Origin: CALJFL01 sp047633055
GTDB taxonomy: Bacteria; Pseudomonadota; Gammaproteobacteria; Pseudomonadales; Halieaceae
Assembly: GCA_047633055.1 (NCBI GenBank)
Contig: JBLIEI010000018.1
Span: forward strand, 1 to 64,000
Direction of reading: 5' to 3'
Length of the DNA: 64,000 nt
Under the pieces are notes generated by a model that ran no database searches, was not told where the DNA came from, and saw only the letters and a program-made list of their open reading frames with translations. Below are positions 8,944 through 17,053 of this stretch, in pieces. Numbering within the stretch: the stretch's first letter is position 1; each line of letters begins with the position of its first letter. The position numbers and the translations under genes were made by a program.

Positions 8944-9621
8944 GTGTTTAACCCGGCGCGCTTCCAACTGATTCAATCATTGGCAGAGAAAGCCGGCCAG
9001 TTCAACGAGGTGCCGCAACAGCGTTTGGTATCGCGAGGGCTGCAGGCTCTGGACGATTATCAAGGTCAACTCTCAGCGGCGCGCAAAGAAGCCGCAGAAC
9101 TGGTGAGTCTGGCGGTGAAGCAGTTCCCCGACGCGGCCGCACAGCTGCAACAACAATTTGATCGCTATCAGTTTCGAGAACTTCGCAGGCATGTAGCAGG
9201 CCTGCAGGCGATGCTCACGATTGATCAGATCAGGGGCCTGACGGAGCAGCTTGAAAAAGGGACCGCGCCCGATATTAGCAATGGCATCAGCCTGGAAGAT
9301 CAGTGCCAGCGGCGGGAGCAGGAGGTCACCGAATCTGAAGTACCGATGACCTGGGACCTCTGCGCTACGCCACCGAAATTATCGGCGGATACCGCCGAGC
9401 TGAGGTCATCCCGGCAGCTCCGAAAGTCCATGCTAAAGCGGCGAGTTGATAAAATGATTGCTGAAGCGATCGCTTCGATGCCAGAGGACCCGGGCCCGCT
9501 TAACCCTCAGATGCTGGCTATTCGGTCACTCACCACACTGGGTGATCTTTCTCCCGCCTACCTTTCGAGGTTTGTGCCTTATATTGAAACCCTACACTGT
9601 CTGGAGCAGGTGGATGATTAG
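8944..9621 (+). CDS. DUF2894 family protein, last gene of MotAB-like cluster
   Basis: This 225-residue soluble protein resembles the DUF2894 family, usually the last member of DUF3348-DUF802-OmpA-DUF2894 clusters. The visible start FNPARFQLIQSLAEKA fits the family's N-terminal block. The C-terminal half holds a basic segment (RQLRKSMLKRRVDKM) followed by LNPQMLAIRSLTTLGDLSPAYLSRFV. The GTG at 8944 has a GGGGGA sequence a few bases upstream. The frame stays open back into the OmpA gene, so a longer N-terminus from an unusual start is possible. The function is unknown. Its context suggests a cytoplasmic partner of the channel tail. Confidence 0.7.
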   Translation: MFNPARFQLIQSLAEKAGQFNEVPQQRLVSRGLQALDDYQGQLSAARKEAAELVSLAVKQFPDAAAQLQQQFDRYQFRELRRHVAGLQAMLTIDQIRGLTEQLEKGTAPDISNGISLEDQCQRREQEVTESEVPMTWDLCATPPKLSADTAELRSSRQLRKSMLKRRVDKMIAEAIASMPEDPGPLNPQMLAIRSLTTLGDLSPAYLSRFVPYIETLHCLEQVDD

Positions 9622-9728
9622 TCTTAGCAATGGGTGGTGAGTCGTATGGCTACGCCGCGGTAAAAGCACTTGAGCTATTGGCGATGTATGCAGTAGCCTA
9701 AAGCGCGTTAAGCCCCAGCGGAGTATCC

Positions 9729-11000
9729 ATGTTACAGCCCCGAGATTTTCTTCAGAGTCTGTTCGATGAAGCGGTAAAGGCCGCACAGCCGCATCAGGTA
9801 CTGGCGAATTATTTACCCGAGCCACCGATTGGCCGTACGCTGGTGCTTGGCGCCGGCAAGGCTGCCTCTTCCATGGCTAGTGTCGTGGACGAGCATTGGC
9901 TGGGCGAAATGACAGGCCTGGTGGTTACTCGCCATGGCCAGGCTCAGGACTGCGGTCGTATTGAAGTGCTGGAAGCTGCGCATCCGGTGCCTGATCAGCA
10001 CAGTCGGGTTGCCTCACAGCGCATACTCGCCCTGTGTGATGATCTTACTGAAGATGATCTGGTGCTATGCCTGATTTCCGGTGGCGGCTCAGCCTTGTTG
10101 TCACTAGGCGGTGGCGATATTGGCTTGGCTGACAAGCAGGACTTGAACCGGCAACTCCTTCATTGCGGGGCCAGCATTGCCGAGATCAATACGGTCAGGA
10201 AACATGTATCAGCGATCAAGGGCGGTCGGCTTGCGGCGGCCTGTGCACCTGCCAGGGTGGTAACGCTGCTGATCTCCGACGTGCCTGGTGACGATCCTCA
10301 GCTTATTGCTTCAGGGCCCACTATTCCGGATTCGACCACGGCAGCGGAGGCGCGGGCCATTATCGAACGCTATCAGCTGCAGCCCGCGGCAAGTATCGAA
10401 CGCTTTCTGCAAACGCCAGAGGCGGAAACACCGTCTCCAGATGATCCGTTGTTTACTAATAATACAGTGCAGATAATCGCCGGGCCGCAGGTTTCGCTGC
10501 TGGCCGCCGCTGAGTTGGCAAGGACTCTTGGTGTGACACCGCTCATTCTGTCTGACTCCGTCGAGGGCGAATCCCGCGAGGTCGGCACTGCGTTCGCAGC
10601 GATTGCCCGGCAGGCCAAGCTCCACGGTCAGCCCGTGGCACCACCTTGCGTTATTTTGTCCGGTGGTGAAACCACAGTGTCGGTTAAAGGCAGCGGTAAA
10701 GGTGGGCCGAACACCGAATTTAATTTAGGCATGGCGCTGAATCTGGCGGGAGAGCGCGGCATTACTGTGTTGGCCTGCGATACTGATGGCATCGATGGTA
10801 GCGAAGACAATGCTGGTAGTATTATCGATGCCAGTACTTTGGCTAGAGCCAGGGAGCGAGGCATGGATGCGGAAGTTTTTCTGAATAACAACGACGCCTG
10901 GAGCTTCTTTCATGCCTTGGGAGATCTCGTTGTCACCGGACCCACAAATACTAACGTGAATGATTTTCGCGCAATTTATGTCGCCGCGGATCCAGACTGA
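9729..11000 (+). CDS. glycerate 2-kinase (DUF4147/MOFRL family)
   Basis: This 423-residue protein has the two-domain structure of GckA/TtuD proteins. The N-terminal domain contains LVLGAGKAASSMA, HPVPDQHS and LISGGGSALL. The C-terminal MOFRL domain contains LSGGETTVSVKGSGKGGPNTEF and ACDTDGIDGSEDNAG. These enzymes phosphorylate glycerate to 2-phosphoglycerate with ATP and are often mislabelled hydroxypyruvate reductase. They serve glyoxylate, serine or tartrate breakdown. No dehydrogenase or glyoxylate carboligase gene lies next to it, so it appears to stand alone. Confidence 0.88.
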   Translation: MLQPRDFLQSLFDEAVKAAQPHQVLANYLPEPPIGRTLVLGAGKAASSMASVVDEHWLGEMTGLVVTRHGQAQDCGRIEVLEAAHPVPDQHSRVASQRILALCDDLTEDDLVLCLISGGGSALLSLGGGDIGLADKQDLNRQLLHCGASIAEINTVRKHVSAIKGGRLAAACAPARVVTLLISDVPGDDPQLIASGPTIPDSTTAAEARAIIERYQLQPAASIERFLQTPEAETPSPDDPLFTNNTVQIIAGPQVSLLAAAELARTLGVTPLILSDSVEGESREVGTAFAAIARQAKLHGQPVAPPCVILSGGETTVSVKGSGKGGPNTEFNLGMALNLAGERGITVLACDTDGIDGSEDNAGSIIDASTLARARERGMDAEVFLNNNDAWSFFHALGDLVVTGPTNTNVNDFRAIYVAADPD

Positions 11001-11036
11001 GTGGGGGAAACGCGTTAGTGGGATAGGCGCGTGTTG

Positions 11037-11165
11037 CTACTGCGCTTCTTCCACACTGGGGCTCGTGTGATCAGGGTCTCGCTGTGCAGATTGTCTGTCT
11101 GGTAACGGTTTGGCGACATCGCCACCGTGCTGGGCAACCTGTTTGCTGTACTCGGTGTCTGTGAT
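11037..11165 (-). CDS. possible small protein (42 aa) with non-ATG start
   Basis: On the minus strand a perfect GGAGG (11177-11173) sits 7 nt before an ATC codon at 11165. The frame then runs 42 codons to a TAG. The product is hydrophilic, starting ITDTEYSKQVAQHGG and ending in an acidic tail (SVEEAQ), with no membrane segment. No ATG, GTG or TTG exists in this frame near the ribosome-binding site. Either translation begins at the rare AUC codon, or the start codon has been lost by mutation. It follows the phosphoribosyltransferase stop (11215) by about 50 bp on the same strand. The family is unknown to me. Confidence 0.35.
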   Translation of the reverse strand: MTDTEYSKQVAQHGGDVAKPLPDRQSAQRDPDHTSPSVEEAQ

Positions 11166-11214
11166 GGGTAAACCTCCGCGCCGAATGACTGAATCTTTAT
11201 CATTGCGCGCAGGT

Positions 11215-11787
11215 TCAAGCCGGTGGCGGCACAGCCGTTTTTAAAATAGCCGCCAATGCCGGCCGATGCTGGGTCAGTTCATCCATACTCAGCCCTTCCA
11301 AAGAGTGCGGAAACTTCAGCCACTGCGCGGTTTCATGAAGATAATAGTCTGGAATAATATCGGTTTCGTTGCGGGCCGGCTTATAATAGGGCACCGCAAT
11401 GCGGATGTCCTCGGGCGTATTTCGTCTGGCGATAGCTTTCAGGTGAGAAATCACTGCCTGTAGTGTTCTGCCAGTGTCGAACACATCGTCAACCAAGAGT
11501 AGTCTGTCTTCATGCCGGCATTGCTTGATCAGGTAATTCATGCCGTATACAGCCACTTGCTCGGCTTTGGTGTCAATTTGCGAATAGTAAGCTGTGCGAA
11601 TGGCGATATGGTCGGTTTTAATACCGAAGTACTGTAGAAAGTCCTGTACTGCTACGCCCATTGGCACCCCACCACGCCACAAGGCAACGATAAAGGTTGG
11701 CCGAAAATCACTTTTTATTACGTTGGCGGCAAGCCTGAAGGAGTCTTCCAGCAGCTCTTGGGCATCCACATAAAGTTTTTCGGACAT
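11215..11787 (-). CDS. phosphoribosyltransferase (hypoxanthine-PRTase-like)
   Basis: The 190-residue protein has a type I phosphoribosyltransferase fold. The PRPP-binding loop LLLVDDVFDTGRT is intact near residue 95, with ALWRGGVPMG near residue 34 as the pyrophosphate loop. Such proteins transfer ribose 5-phosphate from PRPP to a purine base. The sequence is of the 'predicted phosphoribosyltransferase' type rather than E. coli Hpt, so xanthine or guanine substrates are also possible. It is divergently paired with a paralogue at 11871, with 83 bp between their starts. Confidence 0.8.
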   Translation of the reverse strand: MSEKLYVDAQELLEDSFRLAANVIKSDFRPTFIVALWRGGVPMGVAVQDFLQYFGIKTDHIAIRTAYYSQIDTKAEQVAVYGMNYLIKQCRHEDRLLLVDDVFDTGRTLQAVISHLKAIARRNTPEDIRIAVPYYKPARNETDIIPDYYLHETAQWLKFPHSLEGLSMDELTQHRPALAAILKTAVPPPA

Positions 11788-11870
11788 TGGTATCCCCCGT
11801 TAACGGATGCAAAAGGTTCGGTTTCTGTTTACTCTTCTATATTAACGATTAACTCGTAATGATACTTCTA

Positions 11871-12479
11871 ATGGAAAAACAGTTTATCAACGAGCAAGAC
11901 CTACTGGAAGATTCTTTTCGGCTGGCCGTCGAGATATACAACAGTGGTTTTCGGCCGGATGTTATCGTCGGCCTCTGGCGCGGTGGCAGTACTGTGGGCA
12001 TCTACGTTCAGGAGTGTCTGCAATACTTGGGCGTGAAAACTCGTCATATCGCTGTCCGTACTTCCTACGAGGGCGCGGCCAGTTATCGAAAAATGCGCGA
12101 AGAGCGCCACGCCATCTCCGTGCATGGGATGCAGTATCTGTACGAAACTCTGGAACATAACGATAACCTGCTGATTGTTGACGATGTGTACAGCTCCGGC
12201 TCCAACATTGAGGCGGTGTTGGGTAAGCTCAGCGCCAAGATCAAGCGCAATATGCCCGAGGACACCCGGGTGGCCACTCTGTGGCAGCGCATCGGTAAAA
12301 ACCGCACCACCAGAGAGCCCGATTACTGCCTGCATCAGACTGAGAACTGGTTGGTATTGCCCTACGAGCTTACCGGTCTTACTCGTGCTGGCATTCGCTC
12401 GGGTAAAGCTTATCTGGAACCCATTATTAAGGATGTCCGCAATAATTTGCCGGCTAATTTTACCGACCCCAATGTGTGA
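11871..12479 (+). CDS. phosphoribosyltransferase paralogue with altered PRPP loop
   Basis: This 202-residue paralogue of the divergent neighbour shares DLLEDSFRLA near the start, GLWRGGS, and EDTRVATL near residue 130. Its PRPP loop reads LLIVDDVYSSGSN, keeping the two Asp residues but replacing the usual D-T-G-x-T with S-S-G-S-N. An insertion (EGAASYRKMREER) follows the second strand. The ATG at 11871 aligns with the start of the paralogue, and an ATG four codons earlier is possible. It may have a different base specificity or a non-catalytic role. Confidence 0.72.
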   Translation: MEKQFINEQDLLEDSFRLAVEIYNSGFRPDVIVGLWRGGSTVGIYVQECLQYLGVKTRHIAVRTSYEGAASYRKMREERHAISVHGMQYLYETLEHNDNLLIVDDVYSSGSNIEAVLGKLSAKIKRNMPEDTRVATLWQRIGKNRTTREPDYCLHQTENWLVLPYELTGLTRAGIRSGKAYLEPIIKDVRNNLPANFTDPNV

Positions 12480-12518
12480 GCGCATATCGGCGGGAGGCTC
12501 GCAGTCAGTGAGATTTTA

Positions 12519-13139
12519 TTGGTGCTAATTGACAGTTCTGATTTGCTCGCCATCAGTCTGGTGACTGTTGTCAGCTTCATTTTTACAAATCTGGACAATC
12601 TTATTTTGGCCGTTGTTGTTCTGGGCTCTCGTCCTGACCAGCCGTTGCCGGTGCAGCTGGGCATGGTATCTGCAGCAGTGCTGATTTTGCTAGTCTCATT
12701 GTTGGCTTTGGCCATTGGCAGAACAATAGATGTCGGCGTACTCGGTTACCTGGGCCTGGCCCCGATAGGCATTGGCTTGTATACCTTATTTTACTCTGGA
12801 CGTATGGTGCCGGTTGCCGGTGATGAAGCCGCATCCGCGAAGTCGGGCAGTAGTTGGGCCATTTGGCTCTCCACGACCACATTATTGCTTTCCAACAGCG
12901 GCGACAGCCTGGCTTTGCTTTTGCCGTTATTGGTCGAAAGTAATGCGGATTCCGTGATGGTGGTGGCCGTGGTTTTTATTGGTTGCGCGGTAGTCTGGGC
13001 AGTTTTGGCCAAGCTGTTATCGCGGCAACCGTTACTGATGCGCAAGCTTCAGGACAGAGGCGAACGCCTTGTGCCATGGATTATGATCGGCGTTGGAATC
13101 TATATTCTATTGGATACCGGTACCGATTCCTTCCTGTGA
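12519..13139 (+). CDS. cadmium-resistance-type transporter (CadD family)
   Basis: This 206-residue protein has five or six hydrophobic helices and begins with SLVTVVSFIFTNLDNLILAVVV, including the TNLDN motif typical of CadD-like transporters. A second conserved segment, TTLLLSNSGDSLALLLPLL near residue 125, is an internal echo of the first. Relatives export cadmium or other divalent cations or organic cations, but the substrate here is not provable. The start is TTG 12519 or the adjacent GTG 12522. The gene follows the phosphoribosyltransferase by 39 bp and may be co-transcribed. Confidence 0.72.
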   Translation: MVLIDSSDLLAISLVTVVSFIFTNLDNLILAVVVLGSRPDQPLPVQLGMVSAAVLILLVSLLALAIGRTIDVGVLGYLGLAPIGIGLYTLFYSGRMVPVAGDEAASAKSGSSWAIWLSTTTLLLSNSGDSLALLLPLLVESNADSVMVVAVVFIGCAVVWAVLAKLLSRQPLLMRKLQDRGERLVPWIMIGVGIYILLDTGTDSFL

Positions 13140-13151
13140 GCTGAAGATTCC

Positions 13152-14222
13152 TTAGAACTCATATGCAGCTCGAGCGAATACATTGACACCATAGGACGGC
13201 AGGCGCGCCACTGGCAATGTCGGAGTTTCTGACTCGGTTGATGCCGCTCAGATGGTCCGCATATTCTTGATCAAACAGGTTATCTACGCCAGCGGCGAGC
13301 CGAGCCCGGGTCTGGCCTGCCAGCTGCCGCGAAGATTAAAGACGCCGTAGCCCGTGCTGGATTGTTCGCCATTAGTGTCACTGACGCGGTTCTGCCTGGC
13401 GTATAACACGCTTTCTCCACTCGCATGCCAGTGCCCTGCAGCGTAGGTGAGTTTAACGCTAGTGTTGGCCGGTGCTATACGATAAAGGCCATCTTCAATG
13501 TCGTTGCGCTCGCCACGCACGTAGTTAAGCAACCCCGAGAGTTGCCATTGCTGGTCGAGTTGCAGGGCCCAATCCATATCAAATCCATAGAGTTGTGCAT
13601 CCACGTTATTAAATTGCGGCGCCACATTGCTGCTGCTGGCTCAGGTCGCAAGTGGTAGTCAAGCTGCAGGGTATGGGGGCCGCTGCGAAAGCCATAGCCC
13701 AGAGCATAATGCTGACGCTCGTATTCGCTGGGTACTATTTCGCCCCCGGCAAACTCGGCATCTCGGCCCTGTTCAGTCATGGCCGCGATATAGCTCCAGT
13801 GACTCCAACTGACCTGCCGCTGCATAGGAAAGTGGTTGATCCATCCGGTTAGGGCCGGCGGGAGACCACTGATGGCCGTCCATCGATGTTGCGATACGTG
13901 GGCCAACCATGCCGCGGTATTGAGGAACGCCCGTGAGCGGGCCGTTGCCATTGCCGTTGGCTCCTGGCGCAGCCCGGAGCAGCTGCGACGTGTCTGGTGA
14001 AATTATCAGCGCAGCATTAACATCGATGGTACGCGTATTGTGACTCCCTACAATGACCAGCTCCTCGATGTGGTCTACCAGGGAGAAATTGGAGCTGAAT
14101 AAAGCGTAGATGCCTATGAGGAGCGTTTTTGGGGGCACAAATATTCCTATGGGGTGGCTCGATGGCGGGGAGCATAGGCATTCTTGGGTTGAGCAGGTAT
14201 TACCTGCGATAATATGCCGCAT
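13152..14222 (-). pseudogene. decayed TonB-dependent outer-membrane receptor
   Basis: Three minus-strand frames together give a collapsed TonB-dependent receptor. At 14100-13790 there is a plug-like segment (LTGVPQYRGMVGPRIATSMDG, then GQLESLELYRG). At about 13800-13640 barrel strands read GYGFRSGPHTLQLDYHLRP. At 13625-13284 further barrel strands read WQLSGLLNYVRGERND. The end shows DNLFDQEYADHLSGINRV and, in yet another frame, a terminal AYEF followed by a TAA. The total is about 360 codons against the usual 650 or more, so at least one large internal deletion and two frameshifts have occurred. Copper- or siderophore-type receptors are possible originals. Confidence 0.82.
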
Positions 14223-14273
14223 TACTTTGTGGGGATTGCCGTAGGCGTAAAATTATGTCGAAACACGCCCAGG

Positions 14274-14311
14274 ATACTTGAGGGAAAGCAAAACATACTG
14301 TATGTTCAAAT
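14274..14311 (+). promoter_or_regulatory. promoter with shared operator element, acyl-CoA dehydrogenase operon
   Basis: A TTGAGG box (14278-14283), a 17-bp spacer and TATGTT (14301-14306) form a plausible sigma-70 promoter about 80 bp upstream of the first acyl-CoA dehydrogenase gene. The spacer and -10 box contain the perfect dyad AACATAC-T-GTATGTT (14292-14306). The 19 bases ACATACTGTATGTTCAAAT, plus ATACTTGA 19 bp upstream, recur with identical spacing at 18522-18559. Repressor binding at the dyad would cover the -10 box. Confidence 0.65.
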
Positions 14312-14390
14312 GCGTTTTGGGCTTACCCAAGGGTGCCTTCCTGTGGGTGGCAATCAAATTGGCCACCGCTGCTTTGTCTGAGAGGAATTT

Positions 14391-15572
14391 ATGAGTAATC
14401 AAGAGCAATTTCGCCAAGACACCCGGTCGTGGCTAGAGACCAATTGCCCCGCTGCTATGCGAACACCGGTAAAGGGGTTCGACGATTTGTATACCGGAGG
14501 TAGAAACCCGGAGATTAGCCACCCCGACCAGAAGCTGTGGTGTGATCGTATGGTTGGGCGCGGCTGGACTGTGCCCCACTGGCCCAAGGAATACGGCGGA
14601 GGCGGCTTGGATAGCGACGAGCTGAAGATATTGCAGCAGGAGATGGCGGCCATTGGTGCGCGCCGCTCACTAGACAGCTTTGGCATATCTATGCTCGGAC
14701 CCGCGCTGCTCGAGTTCGGCACTGAAGAGCAGAAGCTTGAGCATTTACCAGCAATCTGCCGGGGTGAAATCCGCTGGTGCCAAGGTTACTCTGAGCCTAA
14801 CGCGGGCTCAGATCTGGCCAGCCTGCAAACCCGCGCTGACGATCACGGCGATCACTACCTCATTAACGGTCAAAAAATCTGGACCTCTTATGCCGATAAA
14901 TCCGACTGGATTTTCTGTTTGGTTCGCACCGATAACACGGGCACCAAGCACGAGGGCATCAGTTTCATGCTGTTTGATATGGCTCAACCCGGGGTTACAG
15001 TGAAACCTATCAAGTTGATCAGTGGCAATTCCCCATTCTGTGAGACGTTCTTTGACGATGTTCGCGCGGAAAAGAAAAACCTGATCGGCGAAGCGGGCAA
15101 GGGCTGGGCAATTGCCAAGTATTTGCTGACGCATGAGCGGGAAATGATTTCAAGCTTTGGAGCCGCGTCCAAGGTGTCTATGGGGGAAATGGCGGTGGCG
15201 GAGTTTGGCTTGGACGCGACCGGCCGACTCGATAACACCGTGCTGCGCCAGAATATTGCGCAGTACCAGTTGGATGCGCAGGCCTTTGGTGCAACCCTGT
15301 CACGCATTGGTGACGAAACCAAGTCGGGCCAGGGTCTGGGTGCCGCATCGTCCATTTTCAAATACTACGGTACCGAACTCAACAAGCGTCGTAATGAGCT
15401 GAATTTGGCGGTGGGCGGCGAGGGTGCTCTGGGATGGGACGGCGAGGCCTACAACGATGGCAAGGTCAGTCGGGACTGGCTGCGCTCCAAGGCCAACTCC
15501 ATTGAGGGCGGCACCTCGGAGGTGCAGCTGAATATTATTGCCAAGCGTGTGCTTGGTTTACCCGACGCTTGA
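14391..15572 (+). CDS. acyl-CoA dehydrogenase, first of a likely heteromeric pair
   Basis: This 393-residue acyl-CoA dehydrogenase has the usual N-helical, middle beta (CQGYSEPNAGSDLASLQTRA near 125, KIWTSYAD near 162) and C-helical domains. The C-terminal signature is SIEGGTSEVQLNIIAKRVLG. This is the GGT form seen in large subunits of dehydrogenases for cyclic, steroid or branched acyl chains. It oxidises an acyl-CoA to enoyl-CoA with FAD. The next gene, 34 bp downstream, is a second dehydrogenase without this motif. Similar pairs form alpha2beta2 enzymes in steroid side-chain breakdown, so pairing is likely here but not shown. The natural substrate is unknown. Confidence 0.88.
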   Translation: MSNQEQFRQDTRSWLETNCPAAMRTPVKGFDDLYTGGRNPEISHPDQKLWCDRMVGRGWTVPHWPKEYGGGGLDSDELKILQQEMAAIGARRSLDSFGISMLGPALLEFGTEEQKLEHLPAICRGEIRWCQGYSEPNAGSDLASLQTRADDHGDHYLINGQKIWTSYADKSDWIFCLVRTDNTGTKHEGISFMLFDMAQPGVTVKPIKLISGNSPFCETFFDDVRAEKKNLIGEAGKGWAIAKYLLTHEREMISSFGAASKVSMGEMAVAEFGLDATGRLDNTVLRQNIAQYQLDAQAFGATLSRIGDETKSGQGLGAASSIFKYYGTELNKRRNELNLAVGGEGALGWDGEAYNDGKVSRDWLRSKANSIEGGTSEVQLNIIAKRVLGLPDA

Positions 15573-15606
15573 TCCACGCTTCCACGCGAATGAAGAGGAC
15601 ATCGAC

Positions 15607-16746
15607 ATGCCACTGGTTTTAAACGAAGAACAGGTGATGCTGCGGGACGCGGCAGCGGGATTTCTGGCTGAGAATGCAACGGTATCGCACCTGCGTGAGT
15701 TGCGTGACAGCGGCAGCGAGCGCGGCTTCAGCGGTGAGGTCTGGCAGCAGATGGCCGAAATGGGCTGGGCCGGGATAGCCATTCCAGAAGAATTTGGCGG
15801 TCTTGGCTATGGTTATGCCGGACTCGGTTTGGTGTTGGAACAGGTGGGTCGCAACCTGAGTCCGTCGCCCCTGCAGTCTACTGTGCTGGTCGCTGCCACA
15901 GCCATCAGCGAATTGGGTTCAGCCGCACAGAAAGAGAATCTGCTGCCCGCGATTGCGGCCGGTCAGAGTCTCGTTAGTCTGGCGCTGCAGGAAGGTAATC
16001 ACCATGCGCCCCACAAAACAGCACTGACTGCGAGTCGTGATGGCGACCGTTATACGCTCAGCGGCAGTAAGACCCAAGTGCTTGATGCGGGAGTTGCTGA
16101 TCACTTCATCGTTATAGCCCGCACTGCCGGCCATCCCGGCGATGAACAGGGTCTGAGTGCTTTTCTAGTTCCGGCCAGCGCAGATGGCGTGACTATAGAG
16201 CGGCGCAGTATGGTCGATTCATTGAACTCCGGTACGGTCTACTTGCAAAATGTCTCGGTTGCGTCAGACAAGCTGCTGGGCGGTGAAGGCGACGCTTGGA
16301 CAGGTCTCGCCAGAGCACTGGATATTGCGAATATTGGGCTGGCGTCCGAGTTGTTAGGGCTGTCGACTGCAGCATTCGAAAAAACAGTTGGGTATCTCAC
16401 CGAACGCAAGCAGTTTGGACGGATAATAGGCTCATTTCAGGGTCTGCAGCATCGCGCGGCCGAACTTTATGCAGAGCTGGAGTTGGCCCGTTCAATAGTA
16501 ATGCAGGCATTGCAGGCCATTGATGAAGGCAATGACACACTGCCGTTATTGGCGAGCGCCGCGAAGGCCAAACTGTGTGAGGTTGCCCAGCGGACAACCA
16601 ACGAGGGCATTCAGATGCATGGCGGCGTCGGCATGACTGATGAATACGACATCGGCTTCTATATCAAGCGCGCCAGAGTTGCCCAACAGACCCTGGGCGA
16701 TTATAACTACCATCTGGATCGCTATGCCACGCTGAGTGGCTTTTAA
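15607..16746 (+). CDS. acyl-CoA dehydrogenase, second of a likely heteromeric pair
   Basis: This 379-residue member of the acyl-CoA dehydrogenase fold starts at the ATG preceded by GAGGAC. It has the FAD-domain segments (GWAGIAIPEEFGGLGYGYAGL near 50) and the helical segment RKQFGRIIGSFQGLQHRAAE near 270. Its C-terminus ends GDYNYHLDRYATLSGF and lacks the usual EGT/GGT active-site stretch. The middle domain is also divergent. These traits are common in the partner subunit of heteromeric dehydrogenases, so it probably acts with the upstream protein. It is transcribed from the same promoter. Confidence 0.85.
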   Translation: MPLVLNEEQVMLRDAAAGFLAENATVSHLRELRDSGSERGFSGEVWQQMAEMGWAGIAIPEEFGGLGYGYAGLGLVLEQVGRNLSPSPLQSTVLVAATAISELGSAAQKENLLPAIAAGQSLVSLALQEGNHHAPHKTALTASRDGDRYTLSGSKTQVLDAGVADHFIVIARTAGHPGDEQGLSAFLVPASADGVTIERRSMVDSLNSGTVYLQNVSVASDKLLGGEGDAWTGLARALDIANIGLASELLGLSTAAFEKTVGYLTERKQFGRIIGSFQGLQHRAAELYAELELARSIVMQALQAIDEGNDTLPLLASAAKAKLCEVAQRTTNEGIQMHGGVGMTDEYDIGFYIKRARVAQQTLGDYNYHLDRYATLSGF

Positions 16747-16756
16747 CCCGCGGGCA

Positions 16757-17033
16757 ATGCCAGTGAATGATGCGCTACGGGCGATTGACCAGCAGGTGGC
16801 GGTGCTCACTGGCCCCGGGCAGGCGGTCGCCCTCAAGCTCTAGGTGGCTATTTTTGGTTGACCCACTTGCAGGATTTAAAAGTTCGGCTCATGCCTGGTT
16901 CCGGGACGAACAACTGCCCTGGATAGCGTCGGGCAAAATACTTGAACAGCAGTTGACGTCAGATTATGCGGAAGTATTGGCCGCAGCTTCTTGGATCAAG
17001 CAGTATCAACACTATTCATATCACCAGCAGTAG
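16757..17033 (+). pseudogene. remnant of an aminoglycoside-phosphotransferase-like gene
   Basis: A 28-codon ORF from ATG 16757 reads MPVNDALRAIDQQVAVLTG and stops at 16841. It resembles the first residues of the phosphotransferases often encoded before ACAD10/11-type dehydrogenases. Then, in another frame to 17033, comes FKSSAHAWFRDEQLPWIA followed by an AAASWIKQYQHYSYHQQ end, resembling a C-terminus. A normal gene would be about 1 kb, so a large internal deletion is inferred. The two end pieces are what I can see. The family assignment rests mainly on gene order and is uncertain. Confidence 0.42.
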
Positions 17034-17053
17034 CGGATAAGGAAGAAAAGACA

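Noticed and set aside
5360..9621. A complete Zorya defence system
   Set aside because: The channel and MotB-like proteins fit ZorAB in outline, but no helicase, nuclease or other ZorC/D/E gene lies in the neighbourhood.
14292..14311. TACTGTATGTT resembles half of a LexA SOS box
   Set aside because: The partner half (ACAG at the correct 8-base spacing) is absent at both 14292 and 18541. The downstream genes are lipid genes, not repair genes.
16767..17033. Intact 88-residue gene
   Set aside because: The first third reads as shifted-frame Arg/Ser-rich sequence over the start of the phosphotransferase remnant. Only the C-terminal part looks coding.
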